In this document: in pieces, positions 16,112 through 23,822 of the stretch
Position numbering within the stretch: the first letter of the stretch is position 1
Layout of the letters: every line of letters starts with the position of its first letter
Source: Candidatus Bathyarchaeota archaeon
GTDB lineage: Archaea > Thermoproteota > Bathyarchaeia > 40CM-2-53-6
Direction: 5' to 3'
Assembly: GCA_005883075.1 (NCBI GenBank)
Contig: VBAX01000053.1
Coordinates: 1 to 34,402, forward strand
Length of the DNA stretch: 34,402 bases
Made by a program: the position numbers and the translations under genes
Notes under the pieces: model-generated
Database searches by the model: none
What the model saw: only the letters and a program-made list of their open reading frames with translations
What the model was told of the DNA's origin: nothing

Positions 16112-16779
16112 TCTCGCGCGGTCGCACTGGGTCCGGCTCTCTTGTAGAGGAAGACCAGCCAGAACCTGGACTTGGCCTTGTTGGATTGTTGAAGGCCGTT
16201 GTCGACGAGAAGCTTATCGAGGAAACGCAGAGGATGGAGGTATAACCGGAAACCGGTTTTTCTCATCCTCTCAACCAGATTGATGAGCCCTGTTCCGATC
16301 CTCATCACTGGCTTCATCAGTCCTTCGTCGCGCGGAACAACGAAACCCAATAGATCGCTTGAGGACGCGAAAGCGGTCTTCAGAAGAGCGTCAGCGTCAG
16401 GGTAACAGCAGAGGACCTTGTCCATCACGACAATGTCGGCGGCGTGTTGGATCGAAGCTGCGTCTGCGACTTCGAACCTCGCACGATCTTGAAGACCAGA
16501 TTCCTTGGCGAACTCGTTCGCCTCATGGATTGCAGCCGACGATAGGTCAACGCCTATGCAGGAAGATGCTCCATGTCTAAGGGCCTCCAAGGCGAAGAAT
16601 CCCGTCCCGCAGCCGATATCAAGGACCCTCTTTCCAACCAGACCGTTTTCGGTCAGGAGGCCTAGCAACACTTCGGTGCTCGCAGTCAGACCCTTAGACT
16701 TGTACTTGCAACAGCGATCATGGGCGAGATCGTCAAAGGTCTCTGCAATCCCTTTCGTATGAGCAGGATCCGAAGTCAT
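16108..16779 (-). CDS. Class I SAM-dependent methyltransferase (BchM/UbiG-like)
   Basis: The Rossmann-type SAM motif I is RVLDIGCGTGFF (about residues 51-62), motif II is IGVDLS, and ADAAS gives the acidic loop. The segment MDKVLCCYPD resembles the DVVCCYPD stretch of Mg-protoporphyrin O-methyltransferases, but no other pigment-synthesis gene is here, so the substrate is left open. A C-terminal basic helical part (LINLVERMRKTGFRLYLHPL) could face the membrane. It overlaps the alkD-like gene by ATGA and starts three bases after the stop of the small upstream gene. Confidence 0.83.
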   Translation of the reverse strand: MTSDPAHTKGIAETFDDLAHDRCCKYKSKGLTASTEVLLGLLTENGLVGKRVLDIGCGTGFFALEALRHGASSCIGVDLSSAAIHEANEFAKESGLQDRARFEVADAASIQHAADIVVMDKVLCCYPDADALLKTAFASSSDLLGFVVPRDEGLMKPVMRIGTGLINLVERMRKTGFRLYLHPLRFLDKLLVDNGLQQSNKAKSRFWLVFLYKRAGPSATARE

Positions 16780-16782
16780 CCG

Positions 16783-17022
16783 CTAATCGGAGTCCTGCTT
16801 AGCGAACTTCCCGAGGACGAGGAAAACAACATCCGATTCAGGCGAGACTGTTTTCAGAACCTCTCGCACCCTATCCTTGATATCCTCAGAATCTGATTCC
16901 AGATAGACCGTAAGCTGTCCCTTTGGGACGCCTATACCGCTGACTCCCGGCAGCTGCAGTATTTGCGAGGATACTTTCCGTTTGAGGGCTCTGGGGTCAG
17001 TAAGGGTCTTGGGAGGCGCCAA
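16783..17022 (-). CDS. Small protein resembling the N-terminal domain of the adjacent protease
   Basis: A 79-residue product beginning at TTG 17022. The pattern LPGVSGIGV-KGQLTVYLESD-...-SDVVFLVLGKF parallels the NIVGVGIG-...-DAVRIYVNRKF-...-TDVVETGRF segment of the protease upstream in the same operon. That segment is the common N-terminal module of Nal1-like trypsin-fold proteins, so this looks like a free-standing copy. Function unknown; a regulator or partner of the protease is an inference. It is separated by 40 bases from the protease and by three from the methyltransferase gene. Confidence 0.6.
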   Translation of the reverse strand: MAPPKTLTDPRALKRKVSSQILQLPGVSGIGVPKGQLTVYLESDSEDIKDRVREVLKTVSPESDVVFLVLGKFAKQDSD

Positions 17023-17062
17023 CTATCTCGGGCTAGGACCGAGCACAATCTTTCACTTGAAC

Positions 17063-18067
17063 CTATCCTGCAAGCTGGATTTGGAGCGCTGTTAGAACAT
17101 CTGAGATGTGATTTGCGATGGTTGATTTTGGTGAGCCGCCGAAGAGCAGACCTGTCGCTCTACCCAACCCGCGGTCAACGATGAGCGAACCGGAATCGCC
17201 TGCGTCCGAGAACATCTGGCCCTGGTCAGGGGCGATCAGAATCTGCCCTTGAAAGGTCAACGTTCCAATGTCGTATTGTATGTTCACATCTGCGCTGATG
17301 TCGAGCACAGAGCCGGTGGTGTAGCCTGTCGTCCGGCCGACCTTGTGGACTTTCATTCCATCAGTAGCATCGATCGGGGAGGTAGTGGCGAGCTTGCCCA
17401 CCCTCGGCAGGATGGTAGGGTCTGCCGAGACTGCCTTGTCGATCGCGGCTATCGCACAATCGACGCTATTGTTTCCCTTGGGTGAGAGGGGGACTGCTTT
17501 TGATAGAGTTGCCACCTGGTCGGTCGTCTGGTTTCCCCTGTCGAGAAGAGCAGGCTGAAAAATTGCGGTTCCAGCTGGAAGTTTGTCCTCGTTAGCGAGT
17601 ACGTGGTTGTTGCTGAGGATGTATTGAGCACCCCCGCTCTTTACAATCGCGCCTAGAGTTCCCGCCTCAACCAAGTTTCCAATAGGGGGAGGGCCGATGG
17701 ACGTTCCCGGTCTGATGGGCCTGAATCGGTCTCGGGGAGTGGTCGGCGGCGGGGTAAGAGCGAAGGCTCGGAACCGGCCTGTCTCAACGACATCCGTTGG
17801 AACGCCTCGTATTGCAGCAGGCACCTGTTGTGGCTGGGGAATCTGGGCTTTGGGAAATTTCCTGTTTACATAGATTCGAACCGCGTCCGTGGCTGTCGAT
17901 TGACCGCCTTTGATCTTCTTACCTATTCCTACTCCGACAATGTTCAAGTCGAGCTGGTAGGAAACCGCTCTGGTCGAATAGGCGGCTCTAGCGCTGCTGG
18001 TCAAGAAGCGGGTAGCCGCCTCTTTTTTCGCAGATGCTAGTTGTGGAGGAATGTTTTCGCGGTTCAT
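17063..18067 (-). CDS. Trypsin-fold serine protease, Nal1-like
   Basis: A 334-residue product from ATG 18067 (an in-frame TTG lies directly before). The N-terminal domain with VGVGIGKK and VRIYVNRKFP is the usual companion of Nal1-like proteases. The catalytic triad is inferred as His155 (LSNNHVLAN), Asp203 (VDCAIAAI) and Ser292 (AGDSGSLIV). No signal peptide or membrane helix is evident, so it probably acts in the cytoplasm or is exported unconventionally. A proline-rich linker (TPPPTTPRDRFRPIRPG) connects the two parts. It heads the operon with the small domain protein, methyltransferase and AlkD-like glycosylase. Confidence 0.85.
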   Translation of the reverse strand: MNRENIPPQLASAKKEAATRFLTSSARAAYSTRAVSYQLDLNIVGVGIGKKIKGGQSTATDAVRIYVNRKFPKAQIPQPQQVPAAIRGVPTDVVETGRFRAFALTPPPTTPRDRFRPIRPGTSIGPPPIGNLVEAGTLGAIVKSGGAQYILSNNHVLANEDKLPAGTAIFQPALLDRGNQTTDQVATLSKAVPLSPKGNNSVDCAIAAIDKAVSADPTILPRVGKLATTSPIDATDGMKVHKVGRTTGYTTGSVLDISADVNIQYDIGTLTFQGQILIAPDQGQMFSDAGDSGSLIVDRGLGRATGLLFGGSPKSTIANHISDVLTALQIQLAG

Positions 18068-18481
18068 CAAAATCGGAAAACGGACCGTCTGCTGATTAAG
18101 ACTTCGTTTACATCAGGCAATCTAGTCAGTCGAATCCGGTCAGGGTTTCAGCGAGCAGCATCGAAAAATGCAATCGGGTTGATGCTTTTCCGGATAATTG
18201 GCGAGTTACACGAAAATGTGAATCCGAGGGTCCCCAAGGCGCATTTCTTGTAGCCGGGAATGTAAATTTTGTCGGGGAGAGAGTCTATCCCTCATCTACT
18301 ATCTAACAACGTGACCATTCGGTTGCGTTACTGGTAATATAGTGTCGAGGGCAACGCTCCAAAAATTCGCAAGCACCGATCACTTTCCTGCCAAATCCGA
18401 CGACACCGATGATGCTGGGTGCAACTTGATCTGCAAATGAATCTCTTACCAAACCCTCAAACTTACGAGCAGTTCCCGACC
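18068..18481. other. Divergent intergenic region between the protease operon and parA
   Basis: A 414-base stretch with no convincing gene. AT-rich patches near 18262 (GTAAATTTT) and 18335 (GTAATATAG) may be promoters toward parA, and CACCGAT occurs twice at about 18376 and 18406. A frame from 18419 would extend ParA upstream by 21 residues of non-conserved sequence and is not used. I see no clear centromere-like palindromic array. Confidence 0.5.
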
Positions 18482-19276
18482 ATGATCCTAAGCTTCGCGA
18501 ACAACAAAGGAGGAACCGGCAAGACCACAACCGCCGTCAACCTCGCCACCGCGCTGGCACAACTAGGAAGAAGAGTTCTGCTCGTGGACCTTGATCCGCA
18601 GGGAAGCGCTACAGTCAGCCTCGGCTTCCAGAAATCCAAACTTCTCTACACGGTCTACGATGCGCTTGCTCAGTCGAGAAAGATCGAAGAGGTAATGCTT
18701 GGAACCAAGGTCGAGAATCTCACGCTTGTCCCTAGCAATCTGGATCTTGCCGGAGCAGAGGTCGAGCTATCCTCCATTCCCGGCCGCGAATTCGTGCTGC
18801 GAGAGGCTCTTTCTGTTGCGAGGCGGAAGTACGACGCGATCCTGATCGATTGCCCACCAAACATCGGGATCCTTACTGTTAACGCAATCGTCGCCTGCGA
18901 CCTCATGGTCGTTCCAGTGCAATCCGAATTCCTTTCAATGGACGGGCTGCCGACACTGCTAAAGTTCATGCGAATCGTAAAATCCCGTGCGAAAACCGAT
19001 TTCGACTATCGAATACTACTCACCCTCTATGACAAGAGAACAGGGCTATCGAAGAAAATTGTCCAACAACTCAGAACCTCGTTCGGAGAACACATACTCA
19101 AAATCGTCATCCCACGATCTATCCGGATGGCGGAGGCCCCCAGCAAAGGAATACCAGGCATCATCTACAGCCCTAGAAACGCGGCCTCGGAAGAATACCG
19201 GCGTCTCACAAAGGAACTGTTGGAAGGCTCTCTTGCAGACACCGTTCTAACCAAACTTGGATCCGCAGCGGACTGA
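18482..19276 (+). CDS. ParA/Soj-family P-loop ATPase
   Basis: A 264-residue protein from ATG 18482, where MILSFANNKGGTGKTT places the deviant Walker A motif in its normal position. Switch I-like DLDPQGSAT, Walker B-like ILIDCPPNIGILT and the PVQSEFLSMDGL segment are typical ParA. Such ATPases position DNA or protein assemblies on nucleoid or membrane; archaeal chromosomal copies often lack a recognisable ParB, and none is visible here. Eight bases downstream begins a membrane-protein gene with a frameshift, suggesting a two-gene unit. Confidence 0.9.
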   Translation: MILSFANNKGGTGKTTTAVNLATALAQLGRRVLLVDLDPQGSATVSLGFQKSKLLYTVYDALAQSRKIEEVMLGTKVENLTLVPSNLDLAGAEVELSSIPGREFVLREALSVARRKYDAILIDCPPNIGILTVNAIVACDLMVVPVQSEFLSMDGLPTLLKFMRIVKSRAKTDFDYRILLTLYDKRTGLSKKIVQQLRTSFGEHILKIVIPRSIRMAEAPSKGIPGIIYSPRNAASEEYRRLTKELLEGSLADTVLTKLGSAAD

Positions 19277-19283
19277 ATCACCT

Positions 19284-19963
19284 TTGGCCAACGGCGTCAA
19301 CGGCGGCGTTAAGAGAAAGCGGCGGCCAGCCCAGAAGGGCGTTCAGGCGGTATTCACTCCCGACGCCGGTTGGAAGGGACGAGCCCAGGTTGTACTCGGG
19401 CTCATCGCGATTGGAGTCGGCACCGTTGCGTGGGTCTATTCTACGCGTGGTCTCAGAGGATTGGGACTGGGCGATCATATCCCATGGGACTCTTCTGTGT
19501 CGGCTTTTCTCCTCTCTCTCTCTCCGTACCTCTTTTGATCGGTGGAGTAGGCCTTTGTACCTACTACCTTGCAATGAGGAGAACTTGGCGGGCAAGGAGT
19601 CGGATTGAGTCGGCTTTGTACGAACTCGAGGTGCTAGTTGGGCAAAAGAGCACCTCGCAAGAATCTCCACCTGTCGTTGGAGTTGCCATGGACGCGAAGC
19701 AGGCCGGAAGAAAGTCGTTCGGTCCGCCATCCAAGGCTCTATCGATTGCGCTTGTCGAAGCGATTGTAATGATCATGATCTACGGTGGCCTTGTGCGAGA
19801 GTATAGCTCGAATGTGAATATGCAGAACTGGATCCGAGCCAATTTTGCTCTGGGGCGTTACTTTCTCAACGACTATGGACTGCTGATTCTTGCTGGGCTC
19901 TTAGGGATCGCAATATTCCGACTCATACCGAGAAGGCTTCAATCAAGGAACCTCCAAGGCTAG
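19284..19963 (+). pseudogene. Membrane protein broken by a frameshift at a CT repeat
   Basis: From TTG 19284 the first frame gives a basic cytoplasmic N-terminus (NGGVKRKRRPAQKG), a helix (VVLGLIAIGVGTVAWVY) and the start of a second, then stops at 19538. A second frame carries on at the same point with SVPLLIGGVGLCTYYLAMRR, a charged segment with ALYELEVL, and two further helices, ending at 19963. Removing one CT unit from the tract at 19512-19524 joins the frames into a continuous roughly 226-residue four-helix protein. It may be a real pseudogene, a slippage-switched gene or an assembly error. It directly follows parA and may anchor it to the membrane (inference). Confidence 0.75.
19512..19524 (+). 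repeat. (CT)6C dinucleotide tract at the frameshift site
   Basis: Six CT units plus a final C. One additional CT unit relative to an intact gene shifts the frame exactly as observed. Confidence 0.85.
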
Positions 19964-20045
19964 TTCCAGCGCTGGGCCAAGAAACAGTGATGGGGCCGTA
20001 TTGTCTATCACCGCGGCATTCCACCCTATGCCCGAGAATGGTCTA

Positions 20046-20612
20046 CTAAGCGACGATCTTTGCTGGAAGAACCTTCTGGAAGATCTCTAACGCATTCGTG
20101 GCGTATTCTCGGAGGATTGTTTCTCTAGTCTGGGTTTGTCTTCTTGGCTTGAAATACGCGCCCAAGGGCACCATGTAGAACTTTATCATCATCTCAGAAT
20201 TTGGTGTTTGTCGATAGACCAACTCAAAGTCGTATACTTGGAACACTTCCTTTTGCATTCGCATCGTCAGCCGGACGAAAAAGTCGTATTTGCGAGGTTT
20301 CTGCTCTTCCTTCTTCAGCGTTAGCGAGATAGCCGCTTCATGGGGGACTGCAAGGTTCGCCGTATCCGCGGTCAATGAATCTAGGCTGGTCTCCTCGTAG
20401 TCTTCAAGGGTCTTTGGCACTACGTCAGTGACTAGTGCGGTCCCATAGCTCATCTCGCGACGAAGCCAAAAGTTGCCTCTCGTACTTTTCTGACGGACGA
20501 AGATCGAGCGGCGGTCAGTCACTAGAATGGCGTACTCTTTCGGATATTCCTCGCCCGGCACGATAACCCTATGGATCAGCGCTAGCCTCGTCTCAGGTGT
20601 CACGCTCGCCAT
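20046..20612 (-). CDS. PH-like domain protein of unknown function
   Basis: A 188-residue soluble protein. The N-terminal part alternates strands with YAILVTDRRSIFVRQ, reminiscent of bacterial PH-domain proteins in which a (Y/F)xLVTDKR strand-turn is common. The middle has a charged loop (KKEEQKPRKYD), and the end is an amphipathic helix (ATNALEIFQKVLPAKI). No catalytic motif is seen. The ATG at 20612 is preceded by GGTGAGAG. It is on the same strand as, and 121 bases downstream of, the PRC-barrel gene. Confidence 0.65.
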   Translation of the reverse strand: MASVTPETRLALIHRVIVPGEEYPKEYAILVTDRRSIFVRQKSTRGNFWLRREMSYGTALVTDVVPKTLEDYEETSLDSLTADTANLAVPHEAAISLTLKKEEQKPRKYDFFVRLTMRMQKEVFQVYDFELVYRQTPNSEMMIKFYMVPLGAYFKPRRQTQTRETILREYATNALEIFQKVLPAKIVA

Positions 20613-20733
20613 CTCTCACCCAGCTCCACTCGATCTTGTTTTTAGTTCTACCCCCAAAGGGCTTGGAACTCATCGACTGAAAATCTGGACCTTAGTTTTC
20701 TTCAGGTTGAAGAGCAGAGAACGAGATCTGATA

Positions 20734-21336
20734 CTAGGTCAGCTTGTTGCCGCAGTTCTTGCAGTATCTAGCTTCGGTCGGGTTCAGGGTTCCACATGAA
20801 ACGCAGGAAGCCGAGGTCAGCAAAGCTCCACACTTGATACAGTGCTTTGCACCGGCAATGAGCGGGGCGCTGCATCTTGAGCATTTGCCGATGCTCGGAG
20901 ATTCTTCTGGGGGTTTGGCTGGTGCGAACGCGCTAGGCGAGAACACATCCGATAGGATCACCACGTCTCCGACTGTCGCGATTTTTTCGTGTCCCAGCTC
21001 GAACTCGCGCGGCAAATCCCTCTCGTCTAGTAGGGTCTTGAATTGTTCCTTGTCAACTGAAAGGACGAATGATCTGACGTCACCGGTGTCGTTTGAGATG
21101 GCTTTACGGACCCGGCCCACGATCATGCCATGGGAATCTATCACCTGGAGGCCGTTGAGGGCCTCGATTCTCGCGTGCGCGTCCTTGACAAGCGTCGGCT
21201 CGGATGGCCGATCGACGTATTTCTCGCAGGCGTAACAGTACCATCTTTTCTGGTGAGATTTTGTCCGGATGAATGTTAAGGACTGACTGCAGTCTGGGCA
21301 TCGTGCCTTGGGTTCTTCCTCGAACATGGTGGGCAT
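20734..21336 (-). CDS. PRC-barrel protein with N- and C-terminal zinc ribbons
   Basis: From ATG 21336 the product is 200 residues. A first zinc ribbon (CPDCSQS...CYACEKY) is followed by a PRC-barrel domain at about residues 50-125 (NGLQVIDSHGMIVGRVRKAI and GDVVILSDVF). The C-terminal region has a double zinc ribbon (CSRC, CIKC, CVSC, CKNC). Archaeal PRC-barrel proteins are linked to RNA metabolism and cell division (CdpB type), but the zinc ribbons make the role here open. An alternative TTG start at 21348 adds four residues. A TATA-like box lies about 45 bases upstream. Confidence 0.78.
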   Translation of the reverse strand: MPTMFEEEPKARCPDCSQSLTFIRTKSHQKRWYCYACEKYVDRPSEPTLVKDAHARIEALNGLQVIDSHGMIVGRVRKAISNDTGDVRSFVLSVDKEQFKTLLDERDLPREFELGHEKIATVGDVVILSDVFSPSAFAPAKPPEESPSIGKCSRCSAPLIAGAKHCIKCGALLTSASCVSCGTLNPTEARYCKNCGNKLT

Positions 21337-21686
21337 ACCGGATTTCAAGAAATAGTCTTGCCGGAAATTGCCAATATTACCATTTTACATAGTTAACATC
21401 TTCGCCAAGACCACAGATTTTCTCTCGCACGTGTCAAAAATTCGAAGATCGATATGGCACTCGTTCGTGAACGCGATTTGACTCGTTCGAGTCAATTCTG
21501 TTGTTCCATGGGGCGCTAACTTTCAAGCAGGACTCTATTTTGCCGGACTACTCTATTTACGGAAAAAAGTAGTCTCGAAGGTTACGATAAGCCTTTCCGC
21601 GATTGCCGGCAGCGCAGCGAGTCGCCTTTGCCTGCAGCAAGCGTTAGGCGTTATTACTCCGTGGCGATTGGATCATCTGTGGTATC
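21337..21686. other. Divergent intergenic region with an operator-like palindrome
   Basis: 350 bases between the PRC-barrel gene and the methyltransferase gene. It contains TGTAAAAT on the minus strand (21382-21389, TATA-like), two ACTCGTTCG copies 22 bases apart, a perfect 8-bp-arm palindrome, two CTCTATTT elements near 21533 and 21550 that could be plus-strand TATA boxes, and GCGTTAGGC at 21641 repeated at 21697. No gene is seen. Confidence 0.55.
21478..21495. promoter_or_regulatory. Palindromic operator-like site
   Basis: TTGACTCG-TT-CGAGTCAA is a perfect inverted repeat with 8-bp arms. The core ACTCGTTCG is repeated at 21459-21467, 22 bases (two helical turns) from the copy inside the palindrome, as expected for cooperative regulator binding. 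Confidence 0.55.
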
Positions 21687-22322
21687 TTGAAGAAAAGCGT
21701 TAGGCAACTTCTCACGAAAATCTACGGTGGTCGGGCTGATGCTCATCTCGACCTTTATCGGCTGTCAAATCAACATCGGCGTAAGCATGGGCGAGATTGC
21801 GACATGTTTCCCAGCGACCCGTTTCAGGCACCCCTATGGACTGTGCTGTCATCATTGACACATGCGAGAAGAATATTGGAGGTAGGGTGCGGTCATGGAT
21901 ACACGGCTGCAGTGATGGCCTCAGCGGGTGGACCCGATTGTCGCGTGGACACGATTGAAGGAGACCCGGATCACGCGGACCTTGCCGAGCAGGCTTTCAA
22001 GCAAAGAGGGCTATCCAAACGCATCTGCGTCCTCCGTGGCCGAGGACTGAACCTCCTTCCTCGACTGAAGACTCGTTATGACGTCGTGTTTCTGGACGGT
22101 GATTGGCGCGAATACCTACGATACATTCCACATCTCCGTCGTCTCACGCGTCCCGGCAGCATTATTGTAACTGCGAATCTAAACCCACTCTTTGGCGGCT
22201 GGGGCGGAAGGTTGCCAGGAAAGCCAGCGATAGAATCTTACCTGACACGGCTTCTAAGAGATCCACAATTCCGCACATACGTGGTTCCTGGCGAATGGCA
22301 CTCAATCAGCGTGCGCGTCTAG
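21687..22322 (+). CDS. SAM-dependent methyltransferase (O-methyltransferase-like)
   Basis: A 211-residue class I methyltransferase. Motif I is ILEVGCGHGYTAAVMA (about 64-79), the acidic ribose-binding residue is in DTIEGDPDHADLA, and the motif IV region VVFLDGDWREYLRYI resembles catechol/caffeoyl-type O-methyltransferases. The C-terminal GGWGGRLPG loop and the VVPGEWHSISVRV strand also fit. The start is TTG at 21687. The substrate is unknown; its position near the NRPS operon makes a tailoring role possible but unproven, since it is on the other strand. Confidence 0.8.
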   Translation: MKKSVRQLLTKIYGGRADAHLDLYRLSNQHRRKHGRDCDMFPSDPFQAPLWTVLSSLTHARRILEVGCGHGYTAAVMASAGGPDCRVDTIEGDPDHADLAEQAFKQRGLSKRICVLRGRGLNLLPRLKTRYDVVFLDGDWREYLRYIPHLRRLTRPGSIIVTANLNPLFGGWGGRLPGKPAIESYLTRLLRDPQFRTYVVPGEWHSISVRV

Positions 22323-22443
22323 TGCTCGGAGTGTCATTGATTTGGTGAGCAATAGGCACTAATCGATACATTTGCATAGAATAGTTTCAGTAGGCTGACC
22401 CCTCTAAGTTGTTGCCGGCAATTGATCTGACGAACTGATAGCT

Positions 22444-22593
22444 ATGGGTCTGGAATACATCCAATTGGCTCCGCATTTCGTAAGGGAAGTTCTCGAGATT
22501 TACGAAGCCTGGAATGGAAAGGACGGCGTGCCGAAGAAGATTCAGGAACTCATGATGGTCCTTGAGGTCGAAGTTTCTGAACGGTACAAATGA
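22444..22593 (+). CDS. Small acidic helical protein (49 aa), unrecognised
   Basis: ATG to TGA encodes 49 residues beginning MGLEYIQLAPHF, with amphipathic helical stretches (VREVLEIYEAW, KKIQELMMVLEVEV) and net negative charge. Composition and codon use look protein-like, but no family is recognised and the ORF is short. A single-gene unit between the methyltransferase and the acidic secreted protein is likely. Confidence 0.45.
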   Translation: MGLEYIQLAPHFVREVLEIYEAWNGKDGVPKKIQELMMVLEVEVSERYK

Positions 22594-22745
22594 CTCCCAC
22601 TTTCTCTTGGAGAATGTACACGATGGAACCAGAGGATTAGGGATTAGAATTTCCCGATTAGAAGGGCGCGTTGAGTGTTATGTTCAAAATTGTTGGCTTA
22701 TCTGTTGAGCATCCGTCTGATGAGGCATTGCCTCGGAGGTGAAGA

Positions 22746-22982
22746 GTTTCGAAGAAGATAGCTCTCATACTACTAGTCGCGGCCGCAGTGCTGATTCCAA
22801 CGGTAGCCATCCTCCACGCAGCAGATACCTCCCCGAGCAATACCACTGCAAGTCATAATGATGAGCAACATGATCAAGATCAGAACCATCAGGATCACGA
22901 TGACAACGAGACCTCAGATGACAATTCAGTGATTCACGCCGACCTCGACGACACTAACGAGAACGCGGCAGACATGGACTAA
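22746..22982 (+). CDS. Secreted, extremely acidic small protein with a non-canonical start
   Basis: The frame encodes a textbook signal peptide (SKKIALILLVAAAVLIPTVA) followed by about 52 residues that are D/N/E/H-rich, with about 17 acidic residues, 5 His and no Lys or Arg. A perfect Shine-Dalgarno GGAGGTGA (22735-22742) lies three bases before codon GTT 22746. No ATG, GTG or TTG occurs in frame until GTG 22788, which would delete most of the signal peptide. A G-to-T change of an original GTG, or initiation at GTT, would explain it. A frame from ATG 22680 ends in TGA at 22740. Metal or polycation binding is a guess from composition. Confidence 0.55.
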   Translation, partial: VSKKIALILLVAAAVLIPTVAILHAADTSPSNTTASHNDEQHDQDQNHQDHDDNETSDDNSVIHADLDDTNENAADMD

Positions 22983-23099
22983 GCCAAGCGTCGAGCCGGA
23001 TCTAGTCGACTCGACGGCACATCTTGCCCGTCTTTTGCCAACTCTTTCCCAGCTCAGGGCTGTACTTGATCCATCGGAACTTTCCCTTCATAGCACAGC

Positions 23100-23822
23100 C
23101 TAGAAGTGGCTCGCCGAAGTGGTCGTCGGGGTTGCGATGGCTAGGGAGCCCACAATTTGTTTCTCTTCCAGAGTCAACTCAAGAGATCTTAGAGACCAGG
23201 GCGGGGCTGATGTGCGATGAACGTGGTCTGAGTCGACTCCATGTCCCAGCATCTTCGCAAACGCTTCCCTCCGCGTCCAAAGTTGATAGAAAAGGAGGCT
23301 ACGTTCGTTCAGGGATGAGCATTGGACTCGTTCGTTATCCTCTTGGTCAAGACAAGTATGGCTTATTGCCAGGATGTCCAAACCCGGATTCTCAACTTCA
23401 ATGTCGATGCCGACGTCACAGCCTAAAGCTGTAGCGATGCAGAGAAAGTTTTCCGAGTGCGAGACATTGAACCTCAACAATCGCTTTGACCGCAGACGCC
23501 TTCCAACAGTTGGGAGGCTCAAGCAAGGCTTACCACACTGGTTTCTGATGATTTCCAATTTTTCAGGTGCGATACCTGTCACTTCGCTCAATATGAGTCG
23601 CGTGAATACACGGCCAGCGAGGTATCGCTGGCGCTCTAGTGGGTTTTTGAGACGAGCCGCCTTAGCATGCTCGTCGGTCGAGAGCCATGAAAGTTGGGCC
23701 ATGTCAGTCTGCTGTTGATCTAGATCGGTGAACCAGACGCTAACACTCCTGTTGTCACTGAATGACTCATGACCGAAGCGATGAACGAAATCGTTGACTT
23801 GTTTCATCATGGTCGATGTCAA
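23100..23822 (-). CDS. Sfp-type 4'-phosphopantetheinyl transferase
   Basis: Transfers phosphopantetheine from CoA to a carrier-protein serine. Diagnostic motifs are FNVSHSENF, GCDVGIDIEVENP (Mg/CoA-binding) and LWTRREAFAKMLGHG (the WxxKEAxxK motif, with R in place of the first K). The length of about 240 fits the Sfp class rather than AcpS. TTG 23822 overlaps the NRPS stop (GGAG three bases before it); ATG 23810 is an alternative. Gene overlap makes it the dedicated activator of Ser556 in the synthetase thiolation domain. Confidence 0.9.
   Translation of the reverse strand: MTSTMMKQVNDFVHRFGHESFSDNRSVSVWFTDLDQQQTDMAQLSWLSTDEHAKAARLKNPLERQRYLAGRVFTRLILSEVTGIAPEKLEIIRNQCGKPCLSLPTVGRRLRSKRLLRFNVSHSENFLCIATALGCDVGIDIEVENPGLDILAISHTCLDQEDNERVQCSSLNERSLLFYQLWTRREAFAKMLGHGVDSDHVHRTSAPPWSLRSLELTLEEKQIVGSLAIATPTTTSASHF

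Noticed and set aside
18482-19276. ParA as part of a plasmid partition locus
   Set aside because: No ParB-like gene or centromere-like repeats nearby and the surroundings are chromosomal.
22633-22646. GGATTAGGGATTAG, telomere-like repeat
   Set aside because: Only two units; no array and no reason for a telomeric repeat in a circular archaeal chromosome.
22680-22982. Read-through or selenocysteine at TGA 22740 joining an upstream frame to the acidic protein
   Set aside because: The perfect Shine-Dalgarno overlapping this TGA and the intact signal peptide after it argue for initiation downstream; the upstream 20 codons look non-coding.
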